Shown: positions 18,172 through 27,183, counted from the first letter of the stretch. The stretch: DNA of 64,000 bases from Lacibacter sediminis (GCF_014168535.1 NZ_CP060007.1:4650001-4714000); one strand, 5' to 3'. The notes: a model not told the origin generated them from the letters alone. Translations and numbers: made by a program.

Positions 18172-21100
18172 TTAGAAATCGAGATTAAGACCCACTGCAT
18201 ATTTGCGTTGGAAAGGATAAGCCCAACCATAACCATCGGCCACAGCTTCCGGATCAAAATATTTTTTGATCTCAGAAAACTCAAACAGGTTTTCTCCTGT
18301 AACAAATACCCGCAGGCGATTGATCTTATATCGTTTTGTGAGCGAAGCAGGTAAGGTGTAACCTGCAGTAAGGTTTTTTAACCGTATGTAAGCAGCATTC
18401 AACAAATACTTTGTTTGCGCAATATCCAAACCTGAACCATAATTATTATCGGCTAACCATGACTGTAATACCGGGAAATATGAATTTGTATTTGCATCGG
18501 CAAGCCCTGCTGCTATATAAGATTTAGAGTGCCTGTCTCTATCTGTTCCTGTTTCAGAACTTCCCCTGTAATAATTCAGATTCCATGGATAGATGCCTGC
18601 ATATGGTTGTTGGTAAGGCCCCCAAAACAAATAGTGATGCGGATAAAAATCTTTTTTACCTACACCTTGTATGAACAAAGAAAGATCAAAGCCATTCCAA
18701 TCCATATCGAGATTAAGACCAAAACGGAAACGTGTACTGTTATCACCAATTATTTTTAAATCGCCGGGGTTGGTTTGTGTATTCCCGAGTGTGATCTTAT
18801 TATCCTTATTCTGATCGATATATTTTGGCCATCCTTCTACAATACTCAATGCGCCCCAGGGAACAATTGCCGATTGATTGAGATTGTTGATCTCGGCTTG
18901 TGTTTTGAAATAGCCATCGTTCTGTAAGCCCCATATCTCACCAATGTATTGGCCTTTGCGCCAGTTGTTCAACAGTAAAAGATCATTCTTATACTTGGTG
19001 ATCTTTGTGCGTGAATCAGAAAGAATAAATTTTGCGCCAAAACTAAATGGCTTAGAAGCAATCGTGAAGTTATCACGGTAAGCTGCTGTTAATTCAAATC
19101 CTTTGGTTGCAAGATCAGCAACGTTTTGTGTTGGTGCACTTGTTCCTAAAACACCCGGCAATTCGGAAACAGGTCCTAACATGCCAATTGTTTGCCGGAT
19201 ATAATAATCAAAACCAAGCAGTATCTTATTATCTACTAACCCGATATCTGTACCTACGTTAAAGGTTCTCACTTTTTCCCATGTGTAAGTATCAGGATCT
19301 ACACGTAATAAAGGAGCACCCGATACGATCGTTGGAAAAACGCCATTGATCAAATAAGATGATCTTGTTGTTGGCAAGGTTTGGATATAACCAAAATCGC
19401 TCACACTCTGATTACCGAGATCGCCGTATGAAGCACGGAATTTAATTGTAGGCAAATACTTTGTGAGTGATTGCAGTATTGGTTCATCGCTCGCTATCCA
19501 CGCAACTGAAACAGAAGGGAAAAAACCATAACGGCGTTCTTTCGGAAAACGGGATGAACCATCTTTCCGGCCATTTGCTTCAATAATATACCGATCCTTA
19601 AACGTATAATTAATACGGCCAAAAGCACTGCGTAAGGCATAGGTTGTATAATCTGCTGCAATATTTGCTGTGCCGGTAGTTAGTGCTATATAAGGAAGCG
19701 AAGACGAAACCAACACATCTCTTGAAGCCTGTTCATACGACCAGATATATTCTTCCTGGTTAAGCCCGGCAAGCAATCTGAATTCATGATTGGCTGCTAT
19801 GCGCTTTGTATAATTTGCATAGAGATCAAATACATCGTGCTTTACATTTCCATTACGGATCGTAACAGAACCACTACCTCCTTCTTCTCTTATATCATCG
19901 GGCCCATAACCAATCTTATACTTTTGATAATCTGTATTGTATTTCCAGAGTTCTCTTTTGAAACTTGCACTTGCTGTAACCTGCAGGTCGTTGTTTAAGA
20001 AACTGGCAGTGCCTTTAAAAATATTCTGAAAACCAAAACGATCCTGTTCATAACGTCCGCCATTCGTGAGTTTAGCACCCAATCTTCCTGCGCCTGTATT
20101 AGCCCATGTACCATCAGGATTTTTTGCTACATCTGTTGGTTGCAGATAATAAAGATCAGTGATGTTATAGCTGGGTGAAGAAGAAGTTGTTTGATAAATA
20201 TTCAGGTTGTTATCAATCTTTAATCCTTTAACAGGTGTAAAATTTAAACGTGCCCTTAATCCATAACGTCTCCAATCATCCCTGGCTAATTTGTTCAAAC
20301 CATTTTCTTTGGTGAAATCTGAAGAAACCAAATAGCTGAACGGTTTTCCTTTTGATATCTCAGAGCCGCCGCTGAATGAAAGACTGTGGTTTTGTGAAAG
20401 ACTTGTTTTATTAAAGAAATAGTCGTTCCAGTTATTGTTACCCATGTACATCCATCTGTTTGGATTGTTGGGATCGACACGGGTATCTTCTACTCCCGGA
20501 TTATCTGAACGGTCTTTCGCCCATTGATAATGATAGTCGGAATAGTTTACATAATCCCAAGGTGTGTTATCAGTAGATGTTTCTAATACTCTTGAATAGA
20601 TATAAGGATCGGTCACCATGTCGGGCATTACAGTACGACGTGACCATGAAAAATAATTATTATAACTGATGCGTTGCTTTCCACCACTTGCTCCTTGCTT
20701 GGTTGTAATTAACACAACTCCAAACGAAGCACGTGCCCCATAGATAGCTGCAGATGCTGCATCACGAAGCACTGTAATTGATGCAATGTCGGAAGGATTT
20801 AGACGAAGAATATCATCAGTAGCCGATGCAATACCATCGATCACAATCAGGGGAGCAGCACCGCCTCCTGTAAGTGTTGTGATACCACGTACATTAATAG
20901 CAGGTGTAGTGCCGGGTCTTCCACCGGAATAAGTAATGTTAAGACCGGGGCTAAGTCCTTGTAATCCCTGAAACACATTGGCGATGGGTCTTTTTGCTAA
21001 CTCCTTTCCCGAAATCTGATCAACCGCACCGGTAACATTTACTTTCTTTTGCATACCATACCCCACCACTACCACTTCATTCATTGTTTTCTCCACAGCT

Positions 21101-21693
21101 TCCATTGTAATGAAAAGGGATGTTCTTCCATCTACTGCAATTTCCTGTGTTGTATAACCAATAAATGAAAAAAGGAGCACTGCATTTTCCGGTACTTTTA
21201 ATTCAAACTCTCCTTTCGCATTTGTTGTTGTTCCGATGCTTGAATTTTTTAATTGCACACTTACAGCAGCGAGCGGCTCCCCCATACCATTCAATACTTT
21301 GCCGGAAACAGTTACATCTTTGTTTTCGGAGCCAACGGGAGCAATCACTACGAGGTTGTTCCCCATCATCCTGTAACCGAGATTGGTATTGTTGAGTACC
21401 TCTGCAAGGAGTTGTGTGATGGTGAGATCCTTTGCCTCGAGGCTGATCTTTTTATTAGGTGGGAGATAATCATCGTTATAAACAAACCTGAAATTTGTTT
21501 CTTTTTCAATGAGATCAAATGCCTTTTCCAGACTCACTCTTGAAATTTTCATGGAAATTTTCTGTGAGAACCCTGTGGCACTTACCTGCATACAGAAAAC
21601 AAACAAAAAGAAAACTGAGCATTTCATGATGAGAAGCAATTTACCATAGCTCCGCCCGGGGCGCAGCCATCTTACCAGTAGGCTTTTTTGCAT
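18172..21693 (-). CDS. SusC/RagA TonB-dependent outer-membrane transporter
   Basis: Outer-membrane protein of about 1173 residues from the ATG at 21693. An upstream TTG at 21738 is less likely. After a signal peptide comes an STN domain (ISRVSLEKAFDLIEKETNFRFVYN), then a CarboxypepD-like domain (VSGKVLNGMGEPLAAVSV), a TonB box region, a plug with VVVVGYG, and a C-terminal 22-stranded barrel ending VGLNLDF. The STN domain marks it as a partner in sigma/anti-sigma signalling. It lies beside FecR and an ECF sigma gene, so substrate binding probably switches on its own operon. Confidence 0.93.
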   Translation of the reverse strand: MQKSLLVRWLRPGRSYGKLLLIMKCSVFFLFVFCMQVSATGFSQKISMKISRVSLEKAFDLIEKETNFRFVYNDDYLPPNKKISLEAKDLTITQLLAEVLNNTNLGYRMMGNNLVVIAPVGSENKDVTVSGKVLNGMGEPLAAVSVQLKNSSIGTTTNAKGEFELKVPENAVLLFSFIGYTTQEIAVDGRTSLFITMEAVEKTMNEVVVVGYGMQKKVNVTGAVDQISGKELAKRPIANVFQGLQGLSPGLNITYSGGRPGTTPAINVRGITTLTGGGAAPLIVIDGIASATDDILRLNPSDIASITVLRDAASAAIYGARASFGVVLITTKQGASGGKQRISYNNYFSWSRRTVMPDMVTDPYIYSRVLETSTDNTPWDYVNYSDYHYQWAKDRSDNPGVEDTRVDPNNPNRWMYMGNNNWNDYFFNKTSLSQNHSLSFSGGSEISKGKPFSYLVSSDFTKENGLNKLARDDWRRYGLRARLNFTPVKGLKIDNNLNIYQTTSSSPSYNITDLYYLQPTDVAKNPDGTWANTGAGRLGAKLTNGGRYEQDRFGFQNIFKGTASFLNNDLQVTASASFKRELWKYNTDYQKYKIGYGPDDIREEGGSGSVTIRNGNVKHDVFDLYANYTKRIAANHEFRLLAGLNQEEYIWSYEQASRDVLVSSSLPYIALTTGTANIAADYTTYALRSAFGRINYTFKDRYIIEANGRKDGSSRFPKERRYGFFPSVSVAWIASDEPILQSLTKYLPTIKFRASYGDLGNQSVSDFGYIQTLPTTRSSYLINGVFPTIVSGAPLLRVDPDTYTWEKVRTFNVGTDIGLVDNKILLGFDYYIRQTIGMLGPVSELPGVLGTSAPTQNVADLATKGFELTAAYRDNFTIASKPFSFGAKFILSDSRTKITKYKNDLLLLNNWRKGQYIGEIWGLQNDGYFKTQAEINNLNQSAIVPWGALSIVEGWPKYIDQNKDNKITLGNTQTNPGDLKIIGDNSTRFRFGLNLDMDWNGFDLSLFIQGVGKKDFYPHHYLFWGPYQQPYAGIYPWNLNYYRGSSETGTDRDRHSKSYIAAGLADANTNSYFPVLQSWLADNNYGSGLDIAQTKYLLNAAYIRLKNLTAGYTLPASLTKRYKINRLRVFVTGENLFEFSEIKKYFDPEAVADGYGWAYPFQRKYAVGLNLDF

Positions 21694-21738
21694 ACCTTTG
21701 AGTTGTTGTTGGTTAAATAATATTGTGGCGAACGTCAA

Positions 21739-21902
21739 GACAAAACAGTATCAATAGCCAATGATCCAACGGGGAATGGGCAAACATTTCCCGTTTTTTA
21801 TTTAGCTAATGACGTTGATCTTTTCTGAGTTAAGTAAACAGTGGTGATTGTGTCATGTTGCAGTTGTTTTGGTTGTGAATAATAATAAAAGAGTTCACGT
21901 TC
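21739..21902. other. Intergenic region between susC and fecR
   Basis: About 160 bp, AT rich. It should carry the sigma-dependent promoter of the SusC operon. I saw no hairpin strong enough to call a terminator and no clear -33/-7 box. Confidence 0.4.
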
Positions 21903-23003
21903 TTACTCGATCCATATAATACCGTTACTGTCTTTTGTATAATGAAAAGTTCCGGTTGCTTCCAGTATTCCTAATATTTCATCGAGACTCTGTCCTTCAA
22001 ACACACCTGTAAAATGGAGCGCCTTTTTATCTTCATTTCTGAACCTGATCTCTGCTCCAAACCAATTCTCCAGTAAGAGCGCAACTTTTACCAACGGCAT
22101 TTTTTTAAAAGCAAGTTGGTTTTTTACCCAGGCAGTTTCCTGCTGTACTGTATCATCAATTAACATCATTTTCTCAGGTAGGGTATTCAGCAAAACTGTT
22201 TCCTGCAGCCCGGTTTCCGTCGTCGCTTCCTGTGCTATGATTGTTGTTGAGAGTGTTATTTTTTCATTTGGCTTTAACAGGATGCTTCTTTTTTCTTTTC
22301 CACCTGTGATCACTTCTACTGAGCCATGAACAAGAGAGGTTACGGCACTGTCTTCACCGGGGTATGCTCTTACATTGAAACCTGTGCCCAATACTTTTAT
22401 GTCGAATGTTTTTGTGTGTACAATAAAAGGTTGTTTCGTATTTTTCGCCACTTCAAAATAAGCTTCGCCCTCCAGTTGTACCGCCCTTGTTTTACCATTG
22501 AACTGTTTGGGATAATCGAGTGTACTGCCTGCATTCAACCAAACTTTTGATCCATCGGGTAATACAATCTGCGAACGTGAACCCTTTTGTGTGACCAACT
22601 GTTGCCCATAAACAATTGCTTGCTTGTCATCACTTGATGAAGGCCACCATTGCCAGGCTGCAAACAATAAAGCTGCAATGCAGGCTGCAGCAGCATATCG
22701 CCACATGCTTCCCAGTTTTCCCTGCTTTACCGGTTCAACGATCAATTCTTCCTCACTACTGTTTTCATCCACAGCATTTGCTAAGCGTTGCTGATGTTGT
22801 TCATAAAGCGATTCAACTTTACCAGGCTGATAGTAGTTGTATGTTTCTTTCCAATCGCCTGCAAGCACTTCATCTACATAAGACACATACGAATGCTCCT
22901 GTAATAAAACACGCAGATCTTCCTCTTCTTCATGCGTTATTTCTCCGGCCAGTTTTTTGGCCATGAGATTCCATATTTTTTCAGTTTCTGATTTGTCTTG
23001 CAT
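21903..23003 (-). CDS. FecR-type anti-sigma factor
   Basis: Inner-membrane anti-sigma factor of 366 residues. The N-terminal part is acidic and binds the sigma factor. A membrane helix follows at about residues 95-115 (YAAAACIAALLFAAWQWW), then the periplasmic FecR domain with QLVTQKGSRSQIVLPDGSKVWLNAGSTLDYP and a C-terminal secretin/STN-like end (FKKMPLVKVALLLENWFGAEI). It relays the signal from the STN domain of SusC to the sigma factor. It lies 63 bp after the sigma gene. Confidence 0.93.
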   Translation of the reverse strand: MQDKSETEKIWNLMAKKLAGEITHEEEEDLRVLLQEHSYVSYVDEVLAGDWKETYNYYQPGKVESLYEQHQQRLANAVDENSSEEELIVEPVKQGKLGSMWRYAAAACIAALLFAAWQWWPSSSDDKQAIVYGQQLVTQKGSRSQIVLPDGSKVWLNAGSTLDYPKQFNGKTRAVQLEGEAYFEVAKNTKQPFIVHTKTFDIKVLGTGFNVRAYPGEDSAVTSLVHGSVEVITGGKEKRSILLKPNEKITLSTTIIAQEATTETGLQETVLLNTLPEKMMLIDDTVQQETAWVKNQLAFKKMPLVKVALLLENWFGAEIRFRNEDKKALHFTGVFEGQSLDEILGILEATGTFHYTKDSNGIIWIE

Positions 23004-23066
23004 AGTTGCTGATTAAGAAGGACAGCAGTAACAGAAAAAACTCCCTAAAGAATTTGAAAAAAATTA

Positions 23067-23654
23067 TTAGCTGCGAAGGAAGTCTGCAATGAGTTCATCC
23101 GACATATCGAGACGAATGGTGTCTGCCACTCTTTTAACGGCGATGGTTAATTGCGCATCTACTGTTTTAGAAGAAATATCCAGCAGTTCTGCCACTTCTT
23201 TGTATTGTAATCCATCCATCTTGATCAAACGAAAGATCAGCTGGCAGCGGGGAGGGAGGCTGCTGATGGCCGTTTCAATTTTACGTGCTACCTGTGAAGA
23301 TAAAAGATGTTCTTCTACATCAGGAACAATTGACAAAGCCTCTGTATAAAAGGTATCAAAAGGAACAACGTGGAGCTGTTTCCTTTTCATGGCGTTAATG
23401 GTGCGGTTTTTTGTACACACGTAGAGATACACTTTTGGATTTTCAACCCCGGTCAACTGTTCCCTTTTTTGCCAGATGGAGACAAACACATCTGATACAA
23501 CTTCTTCTGCCAAATGAAATGATCCGCAGATAGAAGCAGAAAAATGGATGAGCCGGCTGCATACAATATGATACAGCTGTTCATACGCTTTCATGTTGCC
23601 AGTGGCAGTTACTTCCAGAAATAAATCGTTTACCTGTTTACCTGCACTATTCAT
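23067..23654 (-). CDS. ECF RNA polymerase sigma factor, FecI-like
   Basis: Sigma-70 family protein of 195 residues. Region 2 is seen as LYHIVCSRLIHFSASICGSFHLAEEVVSDVFVSIWQKR, and region 4 as ISSLPPRCQLIFRLIKMDGLQYKEVAELLDISSKTVDAQL. It starts the regulatory unit sigma-FecR-SusC-SusD-phosphatases, all on the minus strand. It probably directs transcription of the SusC operon when the transporter is loaded. Confidence 0.93.
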   Translation of the reverse strand: MNSAGKQVNDLFLEVTATGNMKAYEQLYHIVCSRLIHFSASICGSFHLAEEVVSDVFVSIWQKREQLTGVENPKVYLYVCTKNRTINAMKRKQLHVVPFDTFYTEALSIVPDVEEHLLSSQVARKIETAISSLPPRCQLIFRLIKMDGLQYKEVAELLDISSKTVDAQLTIAVKRVADTIRLDMSDELIADFLRS

Positions 23655-24008
23655 GCTGTAAAAATAAAAGCATTAAAAAACGGATACCTGAACACAAGGT
23701 CATCTTATTATTAAGAATAAAACATCCCTTCGCTTGTTATTGACAAGCGCATAATCAGGTAATTAAAAGCATACATCATCCACCGTTTTCCTTTTGGGGG
23801 TTGCGGGTTATTACAGAAGCGTAGTCATGAGGATTGAGTGGCCAGAACAGTCGTTTCGGGTCACAAGGTATTACTCTTCATTGAAGCAAAAAGGGCATTT
23901 GATGATTTTGCACAATCGTTTCCACAAACCCAATTTGTGCAATTTGTATTATATCATTTGTGTTCATCTGCTCCCATCTTGTGGCTTGTTTCACGACATT
24001 ATGAAAAT

Positions 24009-24036
24009 AAAAAAGCCTCAACTTTCGTTGAGGCTT
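24009..24036 (-). terminator. Intrinsic terminator reading left
   Basis: Ten-base perfect stem (24013-24022 with 24027-24036) and a 4-base loop, with six U on the minus-strand side. No gene lies directly before it on that strand, except the tRNA-end-like sequence next to it. This suggests it once terminated a tRNA or another short transcript. Confidence 0.78.
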
Positions 24037-24037
24037 G

Positions 24038-24065
24038 TGGTGTGGGCCGGTTGTGAACCTACCAC
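24038..24065 (-). other. tRNA-3'-end-like sequence or attachment-site remnant
   Basis: On the minus strand this reads GTGGTAGGTTCACAACC, then CACACCA at the end, followed directly by a terminator. GGTTCACAACC resembles a T-arm loop, and the CCA end plus terminator is what follows a tRNA gene. However, the rest of a tRNA is not present. The sequence also has nested dyads (GTGGT/ACCAC and GGTT/AACC). It could be a tRNA relic left by integration, or an unrelated hairpin. I am not sure. Confidence 0.3.
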
Positions 24066-24206
24066 TTAACTATTTATAAATCAAAGTATTATGAAAAATA
24101 TTTTCAAATCCTGTCGCCAAAATGTAGCTGAAACGAAGATAAGCTGTCATTTTGAACTGACAAAAACGCATTTTTTTTGACCCATTTTCACGCTCAAAAA
24201 GTGAAA

Positions 24207-24214
24207 TATGTTTG
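24207..24214 (+). promoter_or_regulatory. Possible Bacteroidota promoter for the RteC-like gene
   Basis: TATGTTTG matches the Bacteroidota -7 consensus TAnnTTTG exactly and lies about 80 bp before the ATG at 24296. Upstream, TTTTCAC and GTGAAA form a short inverted repeat that could be an operator. A good -33 TTTG at the expected spacing was not seen, so the call is weak. Confidence 0.35.
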
Positions 24215-24295
24215 CTTAAATTGAGGATCATATAATGAGCATTTATTGCAGTTTTATTAGAAACTCGAAGAATCATTTTTTACTAAATATGAAAC

Positions 24296-25201
24296 ATGAA
24301 TCAAGATCCACCTATTGAGTATTTCTTTAATGTAATTGAGGACAAAATAAATGGGACAAGCCTTCTAAATTTTTTTTCTACTCTAAGAATAGAACAAGAC
24401 CCATTTGAATTTATCAACAAGCTAGATCAGGAATTGAATCTGAATATGATTGAGATCGAAACAGATCAAGAGATTACAGATTCGCTTTACACAGGCATCA
24501 CCAATGGTGGTAAAAAAGTGAAGGTAAAAGGTTTTGGGAGTAAAGGGCAGTGGACAAATTATATAGCAGTTTATGGAAATGATATTGTCGGGTGTTACAA
24601 ACAGCTGCTGAAAACTTATTACAATACGGGAATACCCCTATATCGAGAAAAGCTCAACGTCTTAAATAATACCATTGCAAAATTGTCCGGAATGAGAAAC
24701 TATACCTCGATACGAAATCAATTCTCGTTTGCAGGCAATACTACATTCATCGTCAGGAAAACAACGACTAAATTTTACCCAGTCCATTATACGTGGTTAT
24801 CGCTGACAGAAAAAACAAGAAAAGACCTTAAGTGGCTTTTTCAAATTCGATTTGAAATTTATGATGAGTTACTGATGCAAACAAGATTAATACTTAGTGA
24901 ACTTGAAAATGATAGTTATAAATATTCTTCCTTTCAGCTTAACAAAGCAAAAGGTAAATACATAATTGTCGAATTTATTGAAGCGTTAACAGCGAGAGGA
25001 TCGTATCTAAGCTTAAGCAAGGACAAAAATGAAGCTCAAAAACAAAAAAACATTTTACTTGGTCATTTGTTTGATCTATTTGGTCTTGACCAAGCAAATT
25101 TTGCAAAACTTACATACAATTTATATAATAGAAATAACAAGGATCGCTTTCTTAAAGAACTTGTTGGTAAACTAGATCCCCTAAATAAAAAAGATGAGTA
25201 G
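24296..25201 (+). CDS. RteC-like regulatory protein
   Basis: Protein of 301 residues, cytoplasmic. The C-terminal third has the layout of RteC proteins: a helix with KGKYIIVEFIEALTARGSY, a spacer, then LGHLFDLFGLDQANFAKLTYNLYNRN and a Lys-rich end. In RteC this is IELIYALH...G, then F..DLGDFYRTFLEI, then RT/RTKFLD. RteC controls excision of Bacteroides conjugative transposons. The Bacteroidota-type HTH/excisionase gene 146 bp downstream supports this. The N-terminal half is not recognised, and overall identity may be low. This is the first gene of the accessory island. Confidence 0.55.
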   Translation: MNQDPPIEYFFNVIEDKINGTSLLNFFSTLRIEQDPFEFINKLDQELNLNMIEIETDQEITDSLYTGITNGGKKVKVKGFGSKGQWTNYIAVYGNDIVGCYKQLLKTYYNTGIPLYREKLNVLNNTIAKLSGMRNYTSIRNQFSFAGNTTFIVRKTTTKFYPVHYTWLSLTEKTRKDLKWLFQIRFEIYDELLMQTRLILSELENDSYKYSSFQLNKAKGKYIIVEFIEALTARGSYLSLSKDKNEAQKQKNILLGHLFDLFGLDQANFAKLTYNLYNRNNKDRFLKELVGKLDPLNKKDE

Positions 25202-25256
25202 TGGCTTATTCTGAATGCCCCCTTTAACAAGGCTATTTAAAACATTATAGTTTAAC

Positions 25257-25303
25257 GTAAAGCCCGAATTCTGGAATATTTTATTCCAGAATTCGGGCTT
25301 TAC
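25257..25303. terminator. Perfect 22-bp hairpin between the RteC-like and HTH genes
   Basis: Bases 25257-25278 are exactly complementary to 25282-25303 with a 3-base loop. A short T run (CATTTTT) follows a few bases later. It is likely a terminator of the RteC-like gene, possibly bidirectional. The length of the stem is unusual, so a protein-binding or recombination site is also possible. Confidence 0.65.
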
Positions 25304-25347
25304 CATTTTTAACGATCCGCCAATTTGCGTTTATAAAATCAAAAACT

Positions 25348-25677
25348 ATGACTAATTCTGAGTTTTTTTCTAAATATCCAGAGAGCAAGGACCTATTTGA
25401 TCGAGTTCTATCAGAATTTGAAGAAAAAATGCAAAAAGCCCATCGTCCGGCCAATGAAACAATAATTTCCGATGCGGAACTGATTCAACTACTTGGTGTG
25501 TGCAAGCGCACTACCAATACCTGGCGTTCGAAACAAATGATTGTTTTCATTAAGGTCGGCTCACTAATTTATTACAGATATTCAGAAGTACTTGCCTTTA
25601 TGGAAAAACATGAGATTAAGAAAGTTACACTTAGAGATTCGCATCAAACAAAACATCATGGTCAAAAAAAATTGTAA
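25348..25677 (+). CDS. HTH_17/excisionase-type DNA-binding protein
   Basis: Protein of 109 residues with a MerR-like winged helix at about residues 46-95: IISDAELIQLLGVCKRTTNTWRSKQMIVFIKVGSLIYYRYSEVLAFMEKH. This form is common in Bacteroidota mobile elements, where such proteins act as excisionase or transcription regulators. It begins a run of three overlapping genes. The next gene starts 20 bp inside its 3' end. No integrase is present nearby. Confidence 0.82.
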   Translation: MTNSEFFSKYPESKDLFDRVLSEFEEKMQKAHRPANETIISDAELIQLLGVCKRTTNTWRSKQMIVFIKVGSLIYYRYSEVLAFMEKHEIKKVTLRDSHQTKHHGQKKL

Positions 25678-26020
25678 AAACCCTGATTGCTATAAAGGGT
25701 TATTTCTTGCAAAAAGGCGGGATCAGCTTTTTTGCAGCGTTGCCTGCCGCAACCAGTTTAATAATTTCGAATACAAGCTTAGGATGGAGCCGTATAAGAA
25801 AATTGCGGATCAATTATATCAACAAGACCTTATTCTAGCTAAACTGTTACGAAATCAAAAGTCAGTCTTCCTAGATATCAACGGATTTAAATCATATGGT
25901 ATTGAACTGAAAAATGCCAGACAGCTTGTTTATGAACAAGGGAAATTGATGAAAGCAATCTTTGTCTCCTTCGTCATTAACAACTTTAAAGACAATCATT
26001 ATAAACTTGAACGACTATGA
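25658..26020 (+). CDS. Small protein with a zinc-finger-like N-terminus
   Basis: About 120 residues from the ATG at 25658. An upstream in-frame ATG would lie deep inside the HTH gene. Near the start is CKNPDCYKGLFLAKRRDQLFCSVACRNQ, a CxxxxC...CxxxC pattern that could hold one zinc, as in MYND- or FCS-type fingers. The rest is helical and Lys-rich. I do not recognise the family. The overlap with the upstream gene suggests translational coupling. Confidence 0.65.
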   Translation: MVKKNCKNPDCYKGLFLAKRRDQLFCSVACRNQFNNFEYKLRMEPYKKIADQLYQQDLILAKLLRNQKSVFLDINGFKSYGIELKNARQLVYEQGKLMKAIFVSFVINNFKDNHYKLERL

Positions 26021-26277
26021 GCACAATTTACTATGGGGATAGCCCTTTACTATTTGATAGTGAACAAGCATTGCTTGAATACATTAAACATAAATCTATA
26101 ACACAACCAGGTATGGTAGTTCTTGATTCATCCGAGACTAAGCGAACTACAACTACTTTTCCCTTTTATCGAATCTTGCTGATCGGTGGTTGCATAATAA
26201 TAGCTATAATCATTCTCAAAGAACTATCTCGTCTTAAAGACAGCACTAATCAAAACATGGACGAAAGATTCAGGTAG
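26017..26277 (+). CDS. Small single-membrane-segment protein
   Basis: A protein of 86 residues whose start ATGA overlaps the previous stop. It has one membrane helix near residues 51-67 (FYRILLIGGCIIIAIIIL) and a charged C-terminus. There is no signal peptide. Function unknown. It closes the mobile-element-like cassette and converges with the viperin gene 33 bp away. Confidence 0.6.
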   Translation: MSTIYYGDSPLLFDSEQALLEYIKHKSITQPGMVVLDSSETKRTTTTFPFYRILLIGGCIIIAIIILKELSRLKDSTNQNMDERFR

Positions 26278-26310
26278 TTTTGACGAATTCCCATCACTGA
26301 CATGATTAAT

Positions 26311-27183
26311 TTATACCCTTACCCAATCATATTTACCCCCTCTTTCAATAAATTTTTCCAAGTTATAATTGACTTCACTAAATGCGGCTTTAATACCTAC
26401 TTCTAAAATCGGTTGGCTATAATTATGTGTTCCCGTTGAATTATCAAAGAACCTGCCTGCAGGGTCTACCATCACGTAGGAGCCTTTAATTTGCTCGTTA
26501 CTTTCTGGAACAAGTATATCCTTCAATTCACTATGTCTATCCAGAAAGGTTCGAAAATCTAATACTGTAATAATTAAATCATTTATCCTATCATCATTTT
26601 GACCAATCATGGGTAATACTTGAAATACTTTCCACCTAATAGGATTAGCATAGCGTATAAACTGATTCATATCCTCTGTAAAATTGACTCTGCTTACAAC
26701 CGTATTAATTTTCAACCCATATCCGAAAAACTTTATTTTATCTGATAGTTCCTTATAATAAGATAATTGCAAAGGCCTAAGTCCTACAACAGCTCGGCCA
26801 GTTAATAAGTTTGTTGTAGAATTCAAGCTATCAATACTTAAAGCGATCCAGTCAAGCTTTCCTTTGTTAGTTCTAAGAAAATAATCGCTTAGACGGCTGC
26901 CATTGGTAACCAGCATGGTTGTCATTCCAGCTTCTTTTGCTTTTGTAATCAATTCAGGGAGCCATGGACACAAGGTGGGCTCCCCACCAGCAAAAGTAAT
27001 TTTCTCAAACCCAAAAGCTGCCAATTGACTCACGACTTCAAGAGCCTGCTCCTTTGGCAAATGCCCTTTAGGTAGTACACTTTGTTTTACATCCTGAAAA
27101 GTTGCAAAACAAAATTTACAACGCATGTTACAAGGCTCCCACAAGTGAAAATTGACTGACGGAATTAACTGTTTCGTGTTCAT
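26311..27183 (-). CDS. Prokaryotic viperin (pVip), radical SAM antiviral enzyme
   Basis: Radical SAM protein of 290 residues. The [4Fe-4S] motif CNMRCKFC is at Cys18, Cys22 and Cys25, and is followed by FATFQDVKQ, as in viperins. Next comes FAGGEPTLCPWL for SAM binding, then LDWIALSIDS, KINTVV and WKVFQVLPMIGQN, and the C-terminal SYVMVDPAGRFFDNSTG and ERGGKYDW that mark the family. Viperins make 3'-deoxy-3',4'-didehydro nucleotides (ddhCTP, ddhGTP or ddhUTP) that stop phage RNA polymerases. Its transcript partner is the nuclease-TPR protein 54 bp upstream, which is unusual. Substrate nucleotide is not predictable here. Confidence 0.93.
   Translation of the reverse strand: MNTKQLIPSVNFHLWEPCNMRCKFCFATFQDVKQSVLPKGHLPKEQALEVVSQLAAFGFEKITFAGGEPTLCPWLPELITKAKEAGMTTMLVTNGSRLSDYFLRTNKGKLDWIALSIDSLNSTTNLLTGRAVVGLRPLQLSYYKELSDKIKFFGYGLKINTVVSRVNFTEDMNQFIRYANPIRWKVFQVLPMIGQNDDRINDLIITVLDFRTFLDRHSELKDILVPESNEQIKGSYVMVDPAGRFFDNSTGTHNYSQPILEVGIKAAFSEVNYNLEKFIERGGKYDWVRV

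Larger units (their letters stand above)
23655..24295. other. 640-bp non-coding boundary between chromosome and island
   Basis: No gene was supported here. Open frames read across the stretch (for example 23794-24069 on +) but lack coding character. It contains the promoter side of the sigma gene, a minus-strand terminator hairpin at 24009-24036, a tRNA-end-like sequence at 24038-24065, and the upstream region of the RteC-like gene. Gene types change sharply on the two sides, so this is the probable left junction of the accessory island. Confidence 0.6.

Noticed and set aside
21694..21738. Longer SusC start at a TTG codon
   Set aside because: The extra residues are not signal-peptide-like, and the ATG at 21693 gives a normal start for a SusC protein.
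23794..24069. Open frames crossing the terminator and tRNA-end-like sequence
   Set aside because: They read through a terminator hairpin, have no recognisable product and no coding-like composition. They are best explained as chance frames at the island junction.
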